52,181 bases of DNA from Pseudomonadota bacterium (lineage in GTDB: Bacteria > Desulfobacterota > Desulfobulbia > Desulfobulbales > JAHJIY01). The translations under genes and the position numbers were made by a program. The DNA lies in NCBI GenBank assembly GCA_018823175.1, contig JAHJIY010000056.1, positions 1 to 52,181 of the forward strand, read 5' to 3'. Below the pieces are notes generated by a model that worked only from the letters and a program-made list of their open reading frames with translations, was not told the origin of the DNA and ran no database searches. Below, piece by piece: positions 35,867 to 45,447 of the stretch (position 1 is the first letter of the stretch; the number at the start of each line of letters is the position of its first letter).

Positions 35867-36727
35867 TTACTTGCGATAAGCGGTGGCCGCCACCTGCTCA
35901 AATTTATTTTTTATGCTCGAGATACTCTCGGAATGTCCGATGAACAAGTAACCGCCCGGACTAAGACACTGATAAAACTTCCGAACCAATTCCGCCTGTG
36001 TTTCGCGATTAAAATAAATCATGACATTTCGACAGAAGATGATATCAAAAGCCTCATTCCACTTAAATTCATCCATCAGATTGAATCGCTCAAATTTCAC
36101 GTAATTTTTAAGCTGGTCCTTTACCTTTACGTAACCGGCACTTCCTCCCGAACCTTTCTGGAAATATCTTCGCAGAAAATCAGAAGAAACCATGGATACT
36201 CGCTCCTCAGGGTAAACGGCCCTTTCCGCCATCCCTAAAACCTTGGTCGAAATATCGGTCGCCCTGATCTTAAAATTCACTCTTGCCTGCTTCGAGAGAT
36301 AATCATCAATAACCATGGCCAGGGTATAAGGTTCTTCCCCGGAGGAACAAGCCGCCGACCACACGGAAATATCCCGGTCAACTCCGCGCTTCTCCAAAAC
36401 AAATGAAGGTAGCACCGACGAGGTCAGAAAATCAAAATGGCCTTTTTCGCGAAAAAAACTGGTAAAATTTGTTGAAACGCTGTCGATCAGATGGACTAGT
36501 TCTTGCCCGGTCCGGTCATTAATAACGTAGTCGTAATACTGCTTGAAAGAGTCTATCTTGCACGCCCTTAGCCTCTTGCCGAGTCTGGCGTTCAAAAGCT
36601 CCATTTTCTCCGACTTAAGATAGATTCCCGTCTTCTCAAAAACCAGAGCGCTGAACTTTTCAAATTGAGGTTCCGTAAGCTGAGCCAGGCGCCAGGTTAC
36701 GGTATCCGAATATTGTTCTCTGTTCAT
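35867..36727 (-). CDS. cheR: Chemotaxis protein methyltransferase CheR
   Basis: Methylates receptor glutamates with SAM. The 286-aa protein has the N-terminal helical domain (LVFEKTGIYLKSEKMELLNARLGKRL) and the SAM-binding domain: ISVWSAACSSGEEPYTLAMVI, RATDISTKVL and IIFCRNVMIYFNRETQAELV. The ending YLFIGHSESI is typical. No TPR tail. It follows cheW by about 100 bp. Confidence 0.96.
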   Translation of the reverse strand: MNREQYSDTVTWRLAQLTEPQFEKFSALVFEKTGIYLKSEKMELLNARLGKRLRACKIDSFKQYYDYVINDRTGQELVHLIDSVSTNFTSFFREKGHFDFLTSSVLPSFVLEKRGVDRDISVWSAACSSGEEPYTLAMVIDDYLSKQARVNFKIRATDISTKVLGMAERAVYPEERVSMVSSDFLRRYFQKGSGGSAGYVKVKDQLKNYVKFERFNLMDEFKWNEAFDIIFCRNVMIYFNRETQAELVRKFYQCLSPGGYLFIGHSESISSIKNKFEQVAATAYRK

Positions 36728-36826
36728 ATCGACAAGAGAGCTCCAATTTCCATTAACAATCTCCCGGCCAGTCGCCCCTCATTATGCCGGCGGCAAGCGC
36801 CATCACCGCCCAAAAACGAAAAGCGC

Positions 36827-37339
36827 TCATTTTTTTTCAAAATGTTCAACGACTCCCTCGCCGATAACCTTATAAGTATCAAGCAGGATCTTGACTTCGT
36901 TATTGATCTTGGCCATCCCCAGAATATTGTCACTGCTCCCGAATTTAGTCCCGAATACCGGTGGCGGCTCAACTTCTGTTCCGGATACATTAACCACCTC
37001 AGATACCGAATCGACCAGCATCCCGACCATTATTGTTCCTTCCCGCCCCTGAACTTCCACCACGATAATGCAGGTCCGGTCATCATATTCCCTGGCTGCC
37101 ATCGCAAACTTCAAGCGCAGATCAATCACCGGGATTACCCTGCCCCGCAGATTAATGACTCCCTTCACATAGGGCGGGGTGTGAGGAACTGAGGTTATCT
37201 CCATAATTCCGATAATTTCCCGCACCTGCAGGATAAAGATCCCGTACTCCTCTTCACCCAAGACAAAAGTCAGGTATTTCCCGGCCAGTTCAGGCATAAC
37301 CTGAAGATTTTCACCCCGCCTTACATCCTTTGCCGCCAT
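36827..37339 (-). CDS. cheW: Chemotaxis coupling protein CheW
   Basis: Links chemoreceptors to CheA. The 170-aa single CheW domain shows KYLTFVLGEEEYGIFILQVREIIG at about 22-45 and PYVKGVINLRGRVIPVIDLRLKF. Then come IIVVEVQGREGTIMVGMLVDSVSEVV and ILGMAKINNEVKILLD. It lies between cheA and cheR, 34 bp after cheA. An ending VVEHFEKK is slightly longer than usual but unremarkable. Confidence 0.95.
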   Translation of the reverse strand: MAAKDVRRGENLQVMPELAGKYLTFVLGEEEYGIFILQVREIIGIMEITSVPHTPPYVKGVINLRGRVIPVIDLRLKFAMAAREYDDRTCIIVVEVQGREGTIMVGMLVDSVSEVVNVSGTEVEPPPVFGTKFGSSDNILGMAKINNEVKILLDTYKVIGEGVVEHFEKK

Positions 37340-37373
37340 CCTTCACCTCCTGGTAAACCAAACAACCCCGGCC

Positions 37374-39692
37374 TCAGTCCTTATTTCCGGTGATTACCTC
37401 TTCCTCTTTTTCTTCCACCGGGACACTACTTTCACTTACCGCAATCAAGCCGGCCAGATCAAGAATCAAGCCAACCCTGCCGTCTCCCAGGATAGTGCCG
37501 CCGGCCACGCCCTTTATATCTTTCATGTAGCCGCCCAGACTTTTAATCACTACTTCCTGCTTACCCAGAAGCTCATCTACCATCAGGGCACGCTGCCGGC
37601 CCTCATATTCAACGACAACCACAATCGCCTCAAACGGATCTTCATATTCCGCCACAACCCCGAAGACCTCATTCAACCTAATAATCGGCACCAGACGATT
37701 ACGAATCGTCAGGGTTTCTCCTTTTCCGTGTACCGTATTATAAAAATTAGGCGTCGGTCTGATTGACTCCTGAATGGCGATGGTCGGGATAATGTAACGT
37801 TCTGCCCCGACCCGGACGATAATACCATCGATAATGGCCAGGGTCAGCGGCAGTCTGATCACACACTGCGATCCCTCGCCCGGCTGACTTATAACCTCGA
37901 CCTTGCCCCGCAGTTTTTCAACCGCCTTTTTCACCACATCCATCCCCACCCCACGCCCGGAGACATCGGTTATTTTATCGGCCGTGGAAAAGCCGGGCAA
38001 AAACACCAGGTTGTTCAGTTCCTTATCAGTCAGATGGTCATCCTCTTTAATCAAGCCTCGTTCAATGGCTTTTTGTCTGACTTTTTCAGTATTCAGACCC
38101 TGACCGTCATCCTCGATCTCGATAACAATATAACCACCCTTCTGATATGCACTGAGCTTGACGGTGCCGGTCGGAGATTTACCAACGGCCTCCCGTTCAG
38201 CCGGAACCTGTACCCCATGGTCAACCGAGTTCCGGATCATGTGAACCAGTGGATCATAGATAGAATCAACCATATTGCGATCAATCTCTGTTTCTTCCCC
38301 GATCATCACCAGATCAACCAGCTTACCCGATTTTTTGGACAAGTCCCTGACCAGCCGGATCATCTTCTGGAAGGTCTGCCGAATCGGCACCATCCGCATG
38401 GCCATCGCTGTTTTTTGCAGCTCAGAGGTAATCCGGGATAACTGAGAGAAATCTTTGGTCAATTTGGGATCGGCCAATTTGGAAACCAAAGGGTTCTGTT
38501 GGACCATGGTCTGCATAATCACCAGTTCCCCAACCGCATTGACCAACCCATCAAGTTTTTCAATATCAACTTTAATCGAGGCACCCAACCTGTTCCTGGA
38601 AATCGGACCGGCAGGCGCCTCGCTCTGATCGGCCCCGGCAAACACTTTGGAGGTCGACAGCCGGGAACCATCCGCCGGTCCAACAACCGCCTTTACGGTC
38701 GACGCCAACACCTGTTCCTCAACAAAATCATCCTCATTAGCCTCATCAACCTCATCGTCTGCCTCATCATCACCAAGAGGAAGGACTTGTTGAGGCGCAG
38801 GAGGAACAGTCTTTACTGCCGTGCTCCTTACCGGCGATCCACCCTCTTGCAAGGTACGGACCAGAGTGACATATTCACTTATATCGAATTCCTGGTAATA
38901 CTCGGCCCCTTTCTCCAGAACATCTTTAATGTTCTGAACCATGCTCCGTAAAAAATCACCGACACTCAACACCACATCTATCACATCCGAATCCATGGCC
39001 CGTTTGCCATTACGAACATCATCAAGAAGATTTTCAGTGGTATGGGCCAGTTCATTGATCAACTTGAGGTTAAGAAAACCGGACACCCCCTTGATCGTAT
39101 GAAAAGGACGGAAAATATTATTAATAATTTCCTCATCATCCGGGCTGTGCTCAAGATCCAGGATATTCACTTCAATGGATTCAAGGTGCTCAAAAGTTTC
39201 CTCAATAAATCCGGCCAGCAATTCTTTGTCCTGCAAGAAATCAGGCACATCGGCAATCGCAGACTTGCCACCGGCAGGTTTAGAAAGAGAAGCCTCCCCT
39301 TCTTTTGCCACGTCGCCCCCCCCCGGCAGATCGGAACCAACCCGAAAACCGACTGCCGCCAGGTTATCGTTAAAAATCTTGATATCCTTGGCCTCGGCCT
39401 GATTTTTTCGAACAATTTCCTGAATCTGAGAAATACAGCGTCCCAAGAAGCCAAAATTCTCAGCCGAGTCTTTCAGTTCACCCATTATTATTTTTTCAAG
39501 CGCCGCGTTAAAAGAACTACCCATTTCAGCCAGGACAGGTCCCACCTCCACCTCCTTGGAACTAATCCCCACCAATTGTTCAACAAGCTCCAGCAACTCC
39601 CCAACCACTGAAAGGTCTCCCGGCTCAATCATCAGGACCTTCAAGGCCATTTCATCAAGGATGTCGGATGTTTTTTTTACGCCCTTAACCAT
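37374..39692 (-). CDS. cheA: Chemotaxis histidine kinase CheA
   Basis: Central chemotaxis kinase, 772 aa. Residues 1-145 form an additional N-terminal helical region of unknown role, not typical of CheA. The HPt domain follows (about 155-265; phospho-His H198 in FRPFHTIKGVSGF), then an acidic linker, the dimerisation domain (about 375-440; VDIEKLDGLVNAVGELV), the ATPase domain (HMIRNSVDHGVQ; FLPGFSTADKITDVSGRGVGMDVVK) and a CheW-like domain (about 625-765). A separate CheY-binding P2 domain is not obvious. First gene of the che operon. Confidence 0.96.
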   Translation of the reverse strand: MVKGVKKTSDILDEMALKVLMIEPGDLSVVGELLELVEQLVGISSKEVEVGPVLAEMGSSFNAALEKIIMGELKDSAENFGFLGRCISQIQEIVRKNQAEAKDIKIFNDNLAAVGFRVGSDLPGGGDVAKEGEASLSKPAGGKSAIADVPDFLQDKELLAGFIEETFEHLESIEVNILDLEHSPDDEEIINNIFRPFHTIKGVSGFLNLKLINELAHTTENLLDDVRNGKRAMDSDVIDVVLSVGDFLRSMVQNIKDVLEKGAEYYQEFDISEYVTLVRTLQEGGSPVRSTAVKTVPPAPQQVLPLGDDEADDEVDEANEDDFVEEQVLASTVKAVVGPADGSRLSTSKVFAGADQSEAPAGPISRNRLGASIKVDIEKLDGLVNAVGELVIMQTMVQQNPLVSKLADPKLTKDFSQLSRITSELQKTAMAMRMVPIRQTFQKMIRLVRDLSKKSGKLVDLVMIGEETEIDRNMVDSIYDPLVHMIRNSVDHGVQVPAEREAVGKSPTGTVKLSAYQKGGYIVIEIEDDGQGLNTEKVRQKAIERGLIKEDDHLTDKELNNLVFLPGFSTADKITDVSGRGVGMDVVKKAVEKLRGKVEVISQPGEGSQCVIRLPLTLAIIDGIIVRVGAERYIIPTIAIQESIRPTPNFYNTVHGKGETLTIRNRLVPIIRLNEVFGVVAEYEDPFEAIVVVVEYEGRQRALMVDELLGKQEVVIKSLGGYMKDIKGVAGGTILGDGRVGLILDLAGLIAVSESSVPVEEKEEEVITGNKD

Positions 39693-39774
39693 ATCTACTC
39701 CCTTATCAACCAGAACACTTCCATAACGAAATCATTTTAATTTCCCGGCCGCTGAGCTAGTCCACATCGTATTA

Positions 39775-39820
39775 ACTTTCTATATTTTAACGCAGAAAGA
39801 TCTTGATTTGACAAGCCCTT
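39775..39820 (-). promoter_or_regulatory. Possible sigma-70-like promoter of the che operon
   Basis: The minus strand has TTGTCA, then about 19 bases, then TAAAAT. Each box is 5 of 6 to consensus but the spacing is long. No FliA-type pair was found here, so the che operon may use housekeeping sigma. Weak. Confidence 0.28.
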
Positions 39821-39890
39821 TGATAAAAAAGATTTTGGATTACACAAGAAGTGGAGACGATAAATCAGCAGGGAAACAACGACCAGATCA

Positions 39891-39923
39891 TATTTGTTAC
39901 AGAAAAATCATCTGTAACAAATA
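39891..39923. promoter_or_regulatory. Perfect 12-bp inverted repeat upstream of cheA
   Basis: TATTTGTTACAG - nine bases - CTGTAACAAATA is a perfect inverted repeat without a T run. It lies about 200 bp before cheA, between the che promoter region and the terminator of the previous unit. A regulator operator is the simplest reading; a stable mRNA hairpin is the alternative. The 316-bp gap holds no gene. Confidence 0.5.
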
Positions 39924-39940
39924 TTTGCCAGGGGAAAAAT

Positions 39941-39969
39941 AAAAAAAGGGGGGGCAAAAGCCCCCCCTG
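39941..39969 (-). terminator. Rho-independent terminator after the TPR lipoprotein gene
   Basis: Minus strand GGGGGGGC - TTTT - GCCCCCCC followed by TTTTTTTATTTTT: an 8-bp pure G/C stem with a long T run. It begins about 40 bp after the stop at 40009 and ends the PBP-lipoprotein unit before the che operon. Confidence 0.95.
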
Positions 39970-40008
39970 ACAAATACAGATAGATAGTTTATTTATTACT
40001 AAACGAAA

Positions 40009-41820
40009 TCACTCCGACATTCCACCAAATTCACCCCCGAATTCCGGCAGCTCTTCAGCCTCATGCTTGGGAGCAGATATCTGGTCAAACAGGATCGGAT
40101 CAAACTGTTTGATCTGATCCTCTAAAATCTCAAGATTCTGAATCGCCTTTTTGATGATGTCGGACTCCGGATATTTTTCCATAATCTGCTTCAACAATCG
40201 CCGGGAATCCAGAAAATATTCCTTCTTCCGATCATAGTCACTCGTTTTTCTGGCCTTAACAAAAAGACTGGCCGCCTGACGTCTTATTTTAGTAGCAGCG
40301 GAATTAACCGCAATCTGGGCCTTCTCTCTAGCCTTTTCATCGTAGTCCGTATCAAACAGGGCAGTAAATCCTTCTATCGCCTCATCATACCTTTCGGAAT
40401 AAAGCATGCTATTGGCCTGGTCCCATCTCTCGGCAAGGGTCTGGGCTAAAATTTCCTGTCTCTTCGCCTGCTCATCAGCCTCAAGCACCACCAAATCATC
40501 CAAGGATTTTTGCGCCACTTCCCGCATGGCAGGAGTAAGATCTTCAGTCATTAATTGCTCAAGCATAGCCTTAGCCTGGACAAAGTCTTTTTTCCCTACC
40601 AGATCATCAACCTTAAGCAGACGATTGCCGAACCAACCCCGCACCTCATCTTCAACCTGACGCAACATATTCCGGGCACTGACGGTAAAAGGACTCTGCG
40701 GAAAAACCTCCTTCAGGCGGTCAACTTTATCAGCCATCTCGTACGGGATTTTTCTGCCGTCAAACATGATATAGGCCCGAAATACTTCCAGATAAAGGGG
40801 CAGTTCCATTGACTTATCATCTACCCCTTGGAAAAGAACCAATTGATCAGCCACCCACACATCATCACCCCGGCGGGAGGCAAAAAAGTCAGCTAGTTTC
40901 CGATAATGTTCTGCGGCCACCTTCACTTTCCCAGTGGCCAAAAGCAAATCCGCCAGGAGCCTTTCAACCGACCGGGCCTCAGCCCCGGGGGCCATTTTCT
41001 CCAACATATCTGAAAAAACCGCAACGGCCTTTTCAAATTCCCCCATCCGCAACAAGGAAATCCCGTAAACTTTTTTTGTTGCATCACTGACATCCAGATC
41101 TGGATAGGAAACCATTAAATTCTGATAAGCAATAATCGCCTCTTCGTACCTGCCTTTATTGGCGTACTGCGTTACTATTTCTTCCGTTTTTCGTACGGAG
41201 CTGGAGGAAAAATTGTCCAACCAGCCGGAGACAAGTGAGGCCCCGGCAAAAAAGACATCGTCACAACCGCTTTCCAGATAGGCGATATCAAGCTGGTAAA
41301 TTTTCCATGGATCAAGTCCGCCGACATCCCCTTCTCCGATCATGCCATTCTCTCTAAGCACCAGTTCCATCAACTGACTATATCCTTGAAAGGTCTTTTC
41401 GATCAGCTGGGAACATCCCTCCCACTCCACCGGTCTTCTCTCTTCCATCCCCAGAGATACAAACTGGATACCTAAGGGCTGCCACTTTGAAATTTTGTCC
41501 GCGTACAGATTCAACCGGCTATTCACATGACTGACCTCGGGCAGAATCAAAACTTTTTGGACTTCCACACTTTTCGGTTCGCCGGCAACTGCCCCGGGTT
41601 GTTCAAACTGAAAGTCACTTATCGGACCAGCCGGCTCATCCGTCTCCACCGATTGATCAGCAGAAACCGGTTCCATGGTCCGAGAGGAAACAGACTCCTT
41701 ATTTTCCTCGCCGCCCATATTGCGCGGCATTCTGACTTTAGGGGCCGGAGAGACGCAGCTGAACACAGAAAAAGCGACCAACAATATAAACAAGATCAAA
41801 ACACGCTGTTTGATCACCAT
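40009..41820 (-). CDS. TPR-rich probable lipoprotein
   Basis: A 603-aa envelope protein. The N-terminus is a signal peptide (VLILFILLVAFSVFSC) with a probable lipidated Cys at residue 22 (lipobox imperfect). A Pro/Glu-rich linker leads into helical TPR-like repeats: ANKGRYEEAIIAYQNLMVSYPD, LLRMGEFEKAVAVFSDML, LYSERYDEAIEGFTALFD and a BamD-like SRRLLKQIMEKYPESD. Its ATG overlaps the PBP stop by one base (TGATG), so it is translationally coupled. It may be an outer-membrane activator or scaffold for the class A PBP, analogous in role to LpoA; this is inference from context. Confidence 0.8.
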   Translation of the reverse strand: MVIKQRVLILFILLVAFSVFSCVSPAPKVRMPRNMGGEENKESVSSRTMEPVSADQSVETDEPAGPISDFQFEQPGAVAGEPKSVEVQKVLILPEVSHVNSRLNLYADKISKWQPLGIQFVSLGMEERRPVEWEGCSQLIEKTFQGYSQLMELVLRENGMIGEGDVGGLDPWKIYQLDIAYLESGCDDVFFAGASLVSGWLDNFSSSSVRKTEEIVTQYANKGRYEEAIIAYQNLMVSYPDLDVSDATKKVYGISLLRMGEFEKAVAVFSDMLEKMAPGAEARSVERLLADLLLATGKVKVAAEHYRKLADFFASRRGDDVWVADQLVLFQGVDDKSMELPLYLEVFRAYIMFDGRKIPYEMADKVDRLKEVFPQSPFTVSARNMLRQVEDEVRGWFGNRLLKVDDLVGKKDFVQAKAMLEQLMTEDLTPAMREVAQKSLDDLVVLEADEQAKRQEILAQTLAERWDQANSMLYSERYDEAIEGFTALFDTDYDEKAREKAQIAVNSAATKIRRQAASLFVKARKTSDYDRKKEYFLDSRRLLKQIMEKYPESDIIKKAIQNLEILEDQIKQFDPILFDQISAPKHEAEELPEFGGEFGGMSE

Positions 41821-44800
41821 CAGTTACCCTCCGTCTGCCAGTATGGCCTAAAGTATCTGGTCGGCCTTACGCGGCCGCCTCCAATTGTCTCGCCAAAGGT
41901 GATAATTGTCGCCTCTGTTTTCTCGCCGGTCACCAGCCCCCCCCTTTTGGTATCAACCCCAACCTCTATCTGGCCAAAATCAGGATAATACAAAGGGATC
42001 TCCGAAGTCCCGGAAAAAGACAGATCAACCAAATCCATTTTAGACGCATAATCATTTTCCAGCAATACCGATTCAGCCATGCGAGACCAGATAGGCAGAG
42101 CACCGGCCGCCCCCGTTATATGGGTGGTATTTCTGACCATCGGAATATTATTGTCAAATCCAACATAACTGGCCAGGACATAGCCGTTACTTAAAACAAA
42201 AGAACCGGTCGAACCAACGCCCGGCACCACGCCGGCGAAAGAAGCGTTGGTGAACCGATTGGCCGTGCCGGTCTTGCCGACTATCGGCACCTTCAAATCA
42301 AGCTCTAATAATTGCTTTTCCTTATTAGGATCATGACTGTGCAACCGGACATTACGGTCGGCGTAACGCCCGGTCCCGAATTTTATCACGTTACGCAGAA
42401 TATCACTTACCGCCAGTGATATTTCCGGCGCGACAACCCTCTTGACTGTTCTGGTCGGCGTATAAATCAACTCCCCATCACTGCCCTCGATCCTCTCAAT
42501 TATGGAAAGGCCATCACCGCTGCCCTCCGCGCCGTTTGACCTGACATTACCGGTAACCATCCCCTCGTATGCCCTGACCACCTCCAACAGACTTATAACA
42601 TTCGAACCCAACGGAAATGAGAGGACGGGATCAAGCTTACTGACGATCCCGATCTCCCGGCACAGACCGATCAGATAACGCAAAGCAGCCAGGACCCTGA
42701 AATCACGGATCCGGTGTAATATCTCTGGACTGTATGGCGGCAGAACCGAAAGTTGAGCATATTGTTGCTCGATGGTTTCCTCAAGCAGCGAAACCGTTGA
42801 GACGGAAAGCATTCTGTCAATAGAGATATTGTCCCAAAATTCGTTCAGGGTTTCTTCTTCCATAGAGGCGGTGATCAAAGCCAGTTCCGGCCGACTGACC
42901 TCCTGCCATTCTTCTTTCGGTTCATAAAAATCGGTATAGATATACTGCGAAGTCAGGGTGTCATAATAAAGATTGGTCTCGTCATCTCCTTCAGCAAAAG
43001 AATCAATTTCCTCACGCAGAAGCGTGATATCAGATCGCAACTCCTTAAACCGCAAAAAGCTCTTACTCAGAATTACCTGTCGGTCATCAACTTCCGCCTC
43101 CAGCCTGTCTATTTCAGCTTTACTCAGTTCAGTCTCTTCCAATTCTGCCCGGACCCGACTGATTTCATCTTCTTCGTCCTCATCATAACCGGTGGCAAGG
43201 TCAAATTCTTCTTCCGTTTCATCGATGAATTTTTCAAAATCAGTGCCGTAATGAAAAGAGCGCAGCACCTCATACTCCTTGAGCTTGCCGCCAAAAATCA
43301 AATCAGGCTCCATACTTTCCAGGGCCTGCTCAAATGCCAGATTGTAAAGTGCCTCCCGGTCAACAACCACCCCCATTTCATCACGGACCCGCCGCATATA
43401 AGACTGGATAGACTCGCCAGGCAAACGGTCCATTCCCAGGTTATCGACAAGCTCCAGGAACTGATCAGGAGAAAGATAGTCACACATGTGATAGAGAAGC
43501 CAGACGGTCGCCACATTCTCGGAATGGACCCCAGCCCAGTTCATGGACACTCCCTTGTATGGACTTTCATGGTCCGGTCGAGGGAAATAAGCCATCCGCT
43601 GAAAGACAAAGACATCCCGCTGATTATTCAAAACATCCATACTGTTCCAGCCCAGCTGCAAGGCCGCGCTGTAAACCATCGGTTTGATCACCGAGCCCAT
43701 CGGCCTCTGGGCGCTGATCGCCCGGTTGTAATAACGATTTTCCATGCCGCCGGCCATCGCTCTGATCGTTCCCTCATTGATGGCCAGGGCCCCACCCTGG
43801 ACTTTGGGATATTTTTCAAGATCAAGCAAATAATCACCTGATTTCGGATCCGTTCCTCTGATACTTACATAAACCAGATCGCCTTCCTTTAACTGTTTAA
43901 GAATCAGCGGCAAATCACCCCGACCGGCCTTTGACCACAACTGTCTTTCATACTTGACCAAAGGGGAAAGCAGGTTCATTAATCCTTGATAGTCGATACA
44001 ACCTCGCTCACCTGTACGCTGCGCAGCATTAAAAGACACACAGACCTCAGGGGCGGCAGGGTCATCATTAATCGAAAGAATCCGGCCAACCAGGAATCCG
44101 CGCTGCTGCATCTCCCGGTCATTGCCAAATAACAGCTCCTTATATGTTTCCTGCAAATCGTTGCGTTCATAACCTCGCAATCTGACATCCAGCAAAGACA
44201 ATTGTTTCCGAAGTGAATAAAACGTTTCCTCCTGCAGATCCTTTTCAATCGTGGTGATTATTTTAATACCGGAGGTCGCTACATTATCAATCCCGTGCTG
44301 CCTGAATGTCTCATCAACCTCGGGTTCAGCCATGGCCTCCTTGATCATGTCCATAATGGTATTAAGAGAATAATACATCTGGCCCTGCTGGAAATGGATA
44401 TCCCGAGCGACACTTTCCTCAAAAACTTCCTTAGATATTTTCCCGTTATCATACATATGGCCAAGCACATACTTGACCCGCATCTTGGCTCTCTTTTTGG
44501 CGATTTCCGCAGTATCCTCATTATTTTTAATAAAGGGATTATAATAATTAGGCCGCTTGACACTCCCGGCGATAAAAGCACACTCCAAAACATCGAGTTC
44601 AGAAACATCCTTATTAAAATAATATCTGGCAGCCACCCCCAATCCTCGTCCGCTCCCACTCACATAAAATTGATTGGCGTAAAACTCCAGGATCTTTGCC
44701 TTGGGATAATGATACTCAAGACGCCAGGCATAAAGAAGTTCCTTTAGTTTCGCGCCCAGAGACCGGTCACGCCGCTTAAATAAATTTTTAGCGGTCTGCT

Positions 44801-45263
44801 GGGTGATCGTACTGCCGCCCTGAACAATACGGCCGGCCCGAAGATTAGCCACCATCGCCCGCAGGATCCCGACGTAATCAACTCCGTGATGTTCAAAAAA
44901 CTTGTTATCTTCCGCCGCGACAATCCCATTGACAAAATCTTCCGGGATAAGCTCATAAGGAATGTACTGCCGATGGGACGTTTCGAAAAAAACACCTATT
45001 TTATTAACGCCGTCCCGGTAATAGACCGGGCTTTCAACCGCCAGTATCTTTTCGATGTTTCCCTGCTGTATTTCTTCGCCAGGATCAAAAACCACGAGCC
45101 AGTAAAAAATGGTGAAACCCACCGCAAAGCCCGCGCCGCCTAATCCAACAGCAAGAAAGAATAATCTTCTAATCATAAGAGAGGTTGATCTGAACCTGAT
45201 TTTACTAATATTTATAACTGCCTCAAGAGCCGAGAGCGTACGAAAATCAAAACATCTTCTCAT
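41820..45263 (-). CDS. Class A penicillin-binding protein (PBP1A-like) with a large acidic coiled-coil insert
   Basis: A bifunctional murein glycosyltransferase-transpeptidase. TM helix about residues 32-58; GT51 domain about 90-260 with catalytic Glu118 in VAAEDNKFFEHHG and the QGGSTITQQTAKNLF motif. The transpeptidase motifs are SVIK (Ser524), SEN (581-583) and KTG (997-999). The length is 1147 aa against about 650-850 for the family. The excess lies between SEN and KTG, about residues 620-860, with a charged region (DETEEEFDLATGYDEDEEDE) and a predicted coiled coil (EETELSKAEIDRLEAEVDDR). Met30 (ATG at 45176) is an alternative start. Coupled to the downstream lipoprotein gene. Confidence 0.93.
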   Translation of the reverse strand: MRRCFDFRTLSALEAVINISKIRFRSTSLMIRRLFFLAVGLGGAGFAVGFTIFYWLVVFDPGEEIQQGNIEKILAVESPVYYRDGVNKIGVFFETSHRQYIPYELIPEDFVNGIVAAEDNKFFEHHGVDYVGILRAMVANLRAGRIVQGGSTITQQTAKNLFKRRDRSLGAKLKELLYAWRLEYHYPKAKILEFYANQFYVSGSGRGLGVAARYYFNKDVSELDVLECAFIAGSVKRPNYYNPFIKNNEDTAEIAKKRAKMRVKYVLGHMYDNGKISKEVFEESVARDIHFQQGQMYYSLNTIMDMIKEAMAEPEVDETFRQHGIDNVATSGIKIITTIEKDLQEETFYSLRKQLSLLDVRLRGYERNDLQETYKELLFGNDREMQQRGFLVGRILSINDDPAAPEVCVSFNAAQRTGERGCIDYQGLMNLLSPLVKYERQLWSKAGRGDLPLILKQLKEGDLVYVSIRGTDPKSGDYLLDLEKYPKVQGGALAINEGTIRAMAGGMENRYYNRAISAQRPMGSVIKPMVYSAALQLGWNSMDVLNNQRDVFVFQRMAYFPRPDHESPYKGVSMNWAGVHSENVATVWLLYHMCDYLSPDQFLELVDNLGMDRLPGESIQSYMRRVRDEMGVVVDREALYNLAFEQALESMEPDLIFGGKLKEYEVLRSFHYGTDFEKFIDETEEEFDLATGYDEDEEDEISRVRAELEETELSKAEIDRLEAEVDDRQVILSKSFLRFKELRSDITLLREEIDSFAEGDDETNLYYDTLTSQYIYTDFYEPKEEWQEVSRPELALITASMEEETLNEFWDNISIDRMLSVSTVSLLEETIEQQYAQLSVLPPYSPEILHRIRDFRVLAALRYLIGLCREIGIVSKLDPVLSFPLGSNVISLLEVVRAYEGMVTGNVRSNGAEGSGDGLSIIERIEGSDGELIYTPTRTVKRVVAPEISLAVSDILRNVIKFGTGRYADRNVRLHSHDPNKEKQLLELDLKVPIVGKTGTANRFTNASFAGVVPGVGSTGSFVLSNGYVLASYVGFDNNIPMVRNTTHITGAAGALPIWSRMAESVLLENDYASKMDLVDLSFSGTSEIPLYYPDFGQIEVGVDTKRGGLVTGEKTEATIITFGETIGGGRVRPTRYFRPYWQTEGN

Positions 45264-45447
45264 ATTTCACAAAAATTTCAAGAAGATCAAGCAATAAGAC
45301 GGATTTTTAATTGCATAACCCTTTGTTATTAGTTAAAAATATTTGCATCTAAATATTTAACTTTTCCAGGCTCCCTGTCGATCAGGTATATTGTGACCGC
45401 ACAATCAGCAAATAATTGACAGGAAAACTATAAAAAAAGGCCTCTTC

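Noticed and set aside
36850-36870. CCGATAA-containing text inside cheW
   Set aside because: Inside coding sequence, on the antisense strand, without a spaced -35 box.
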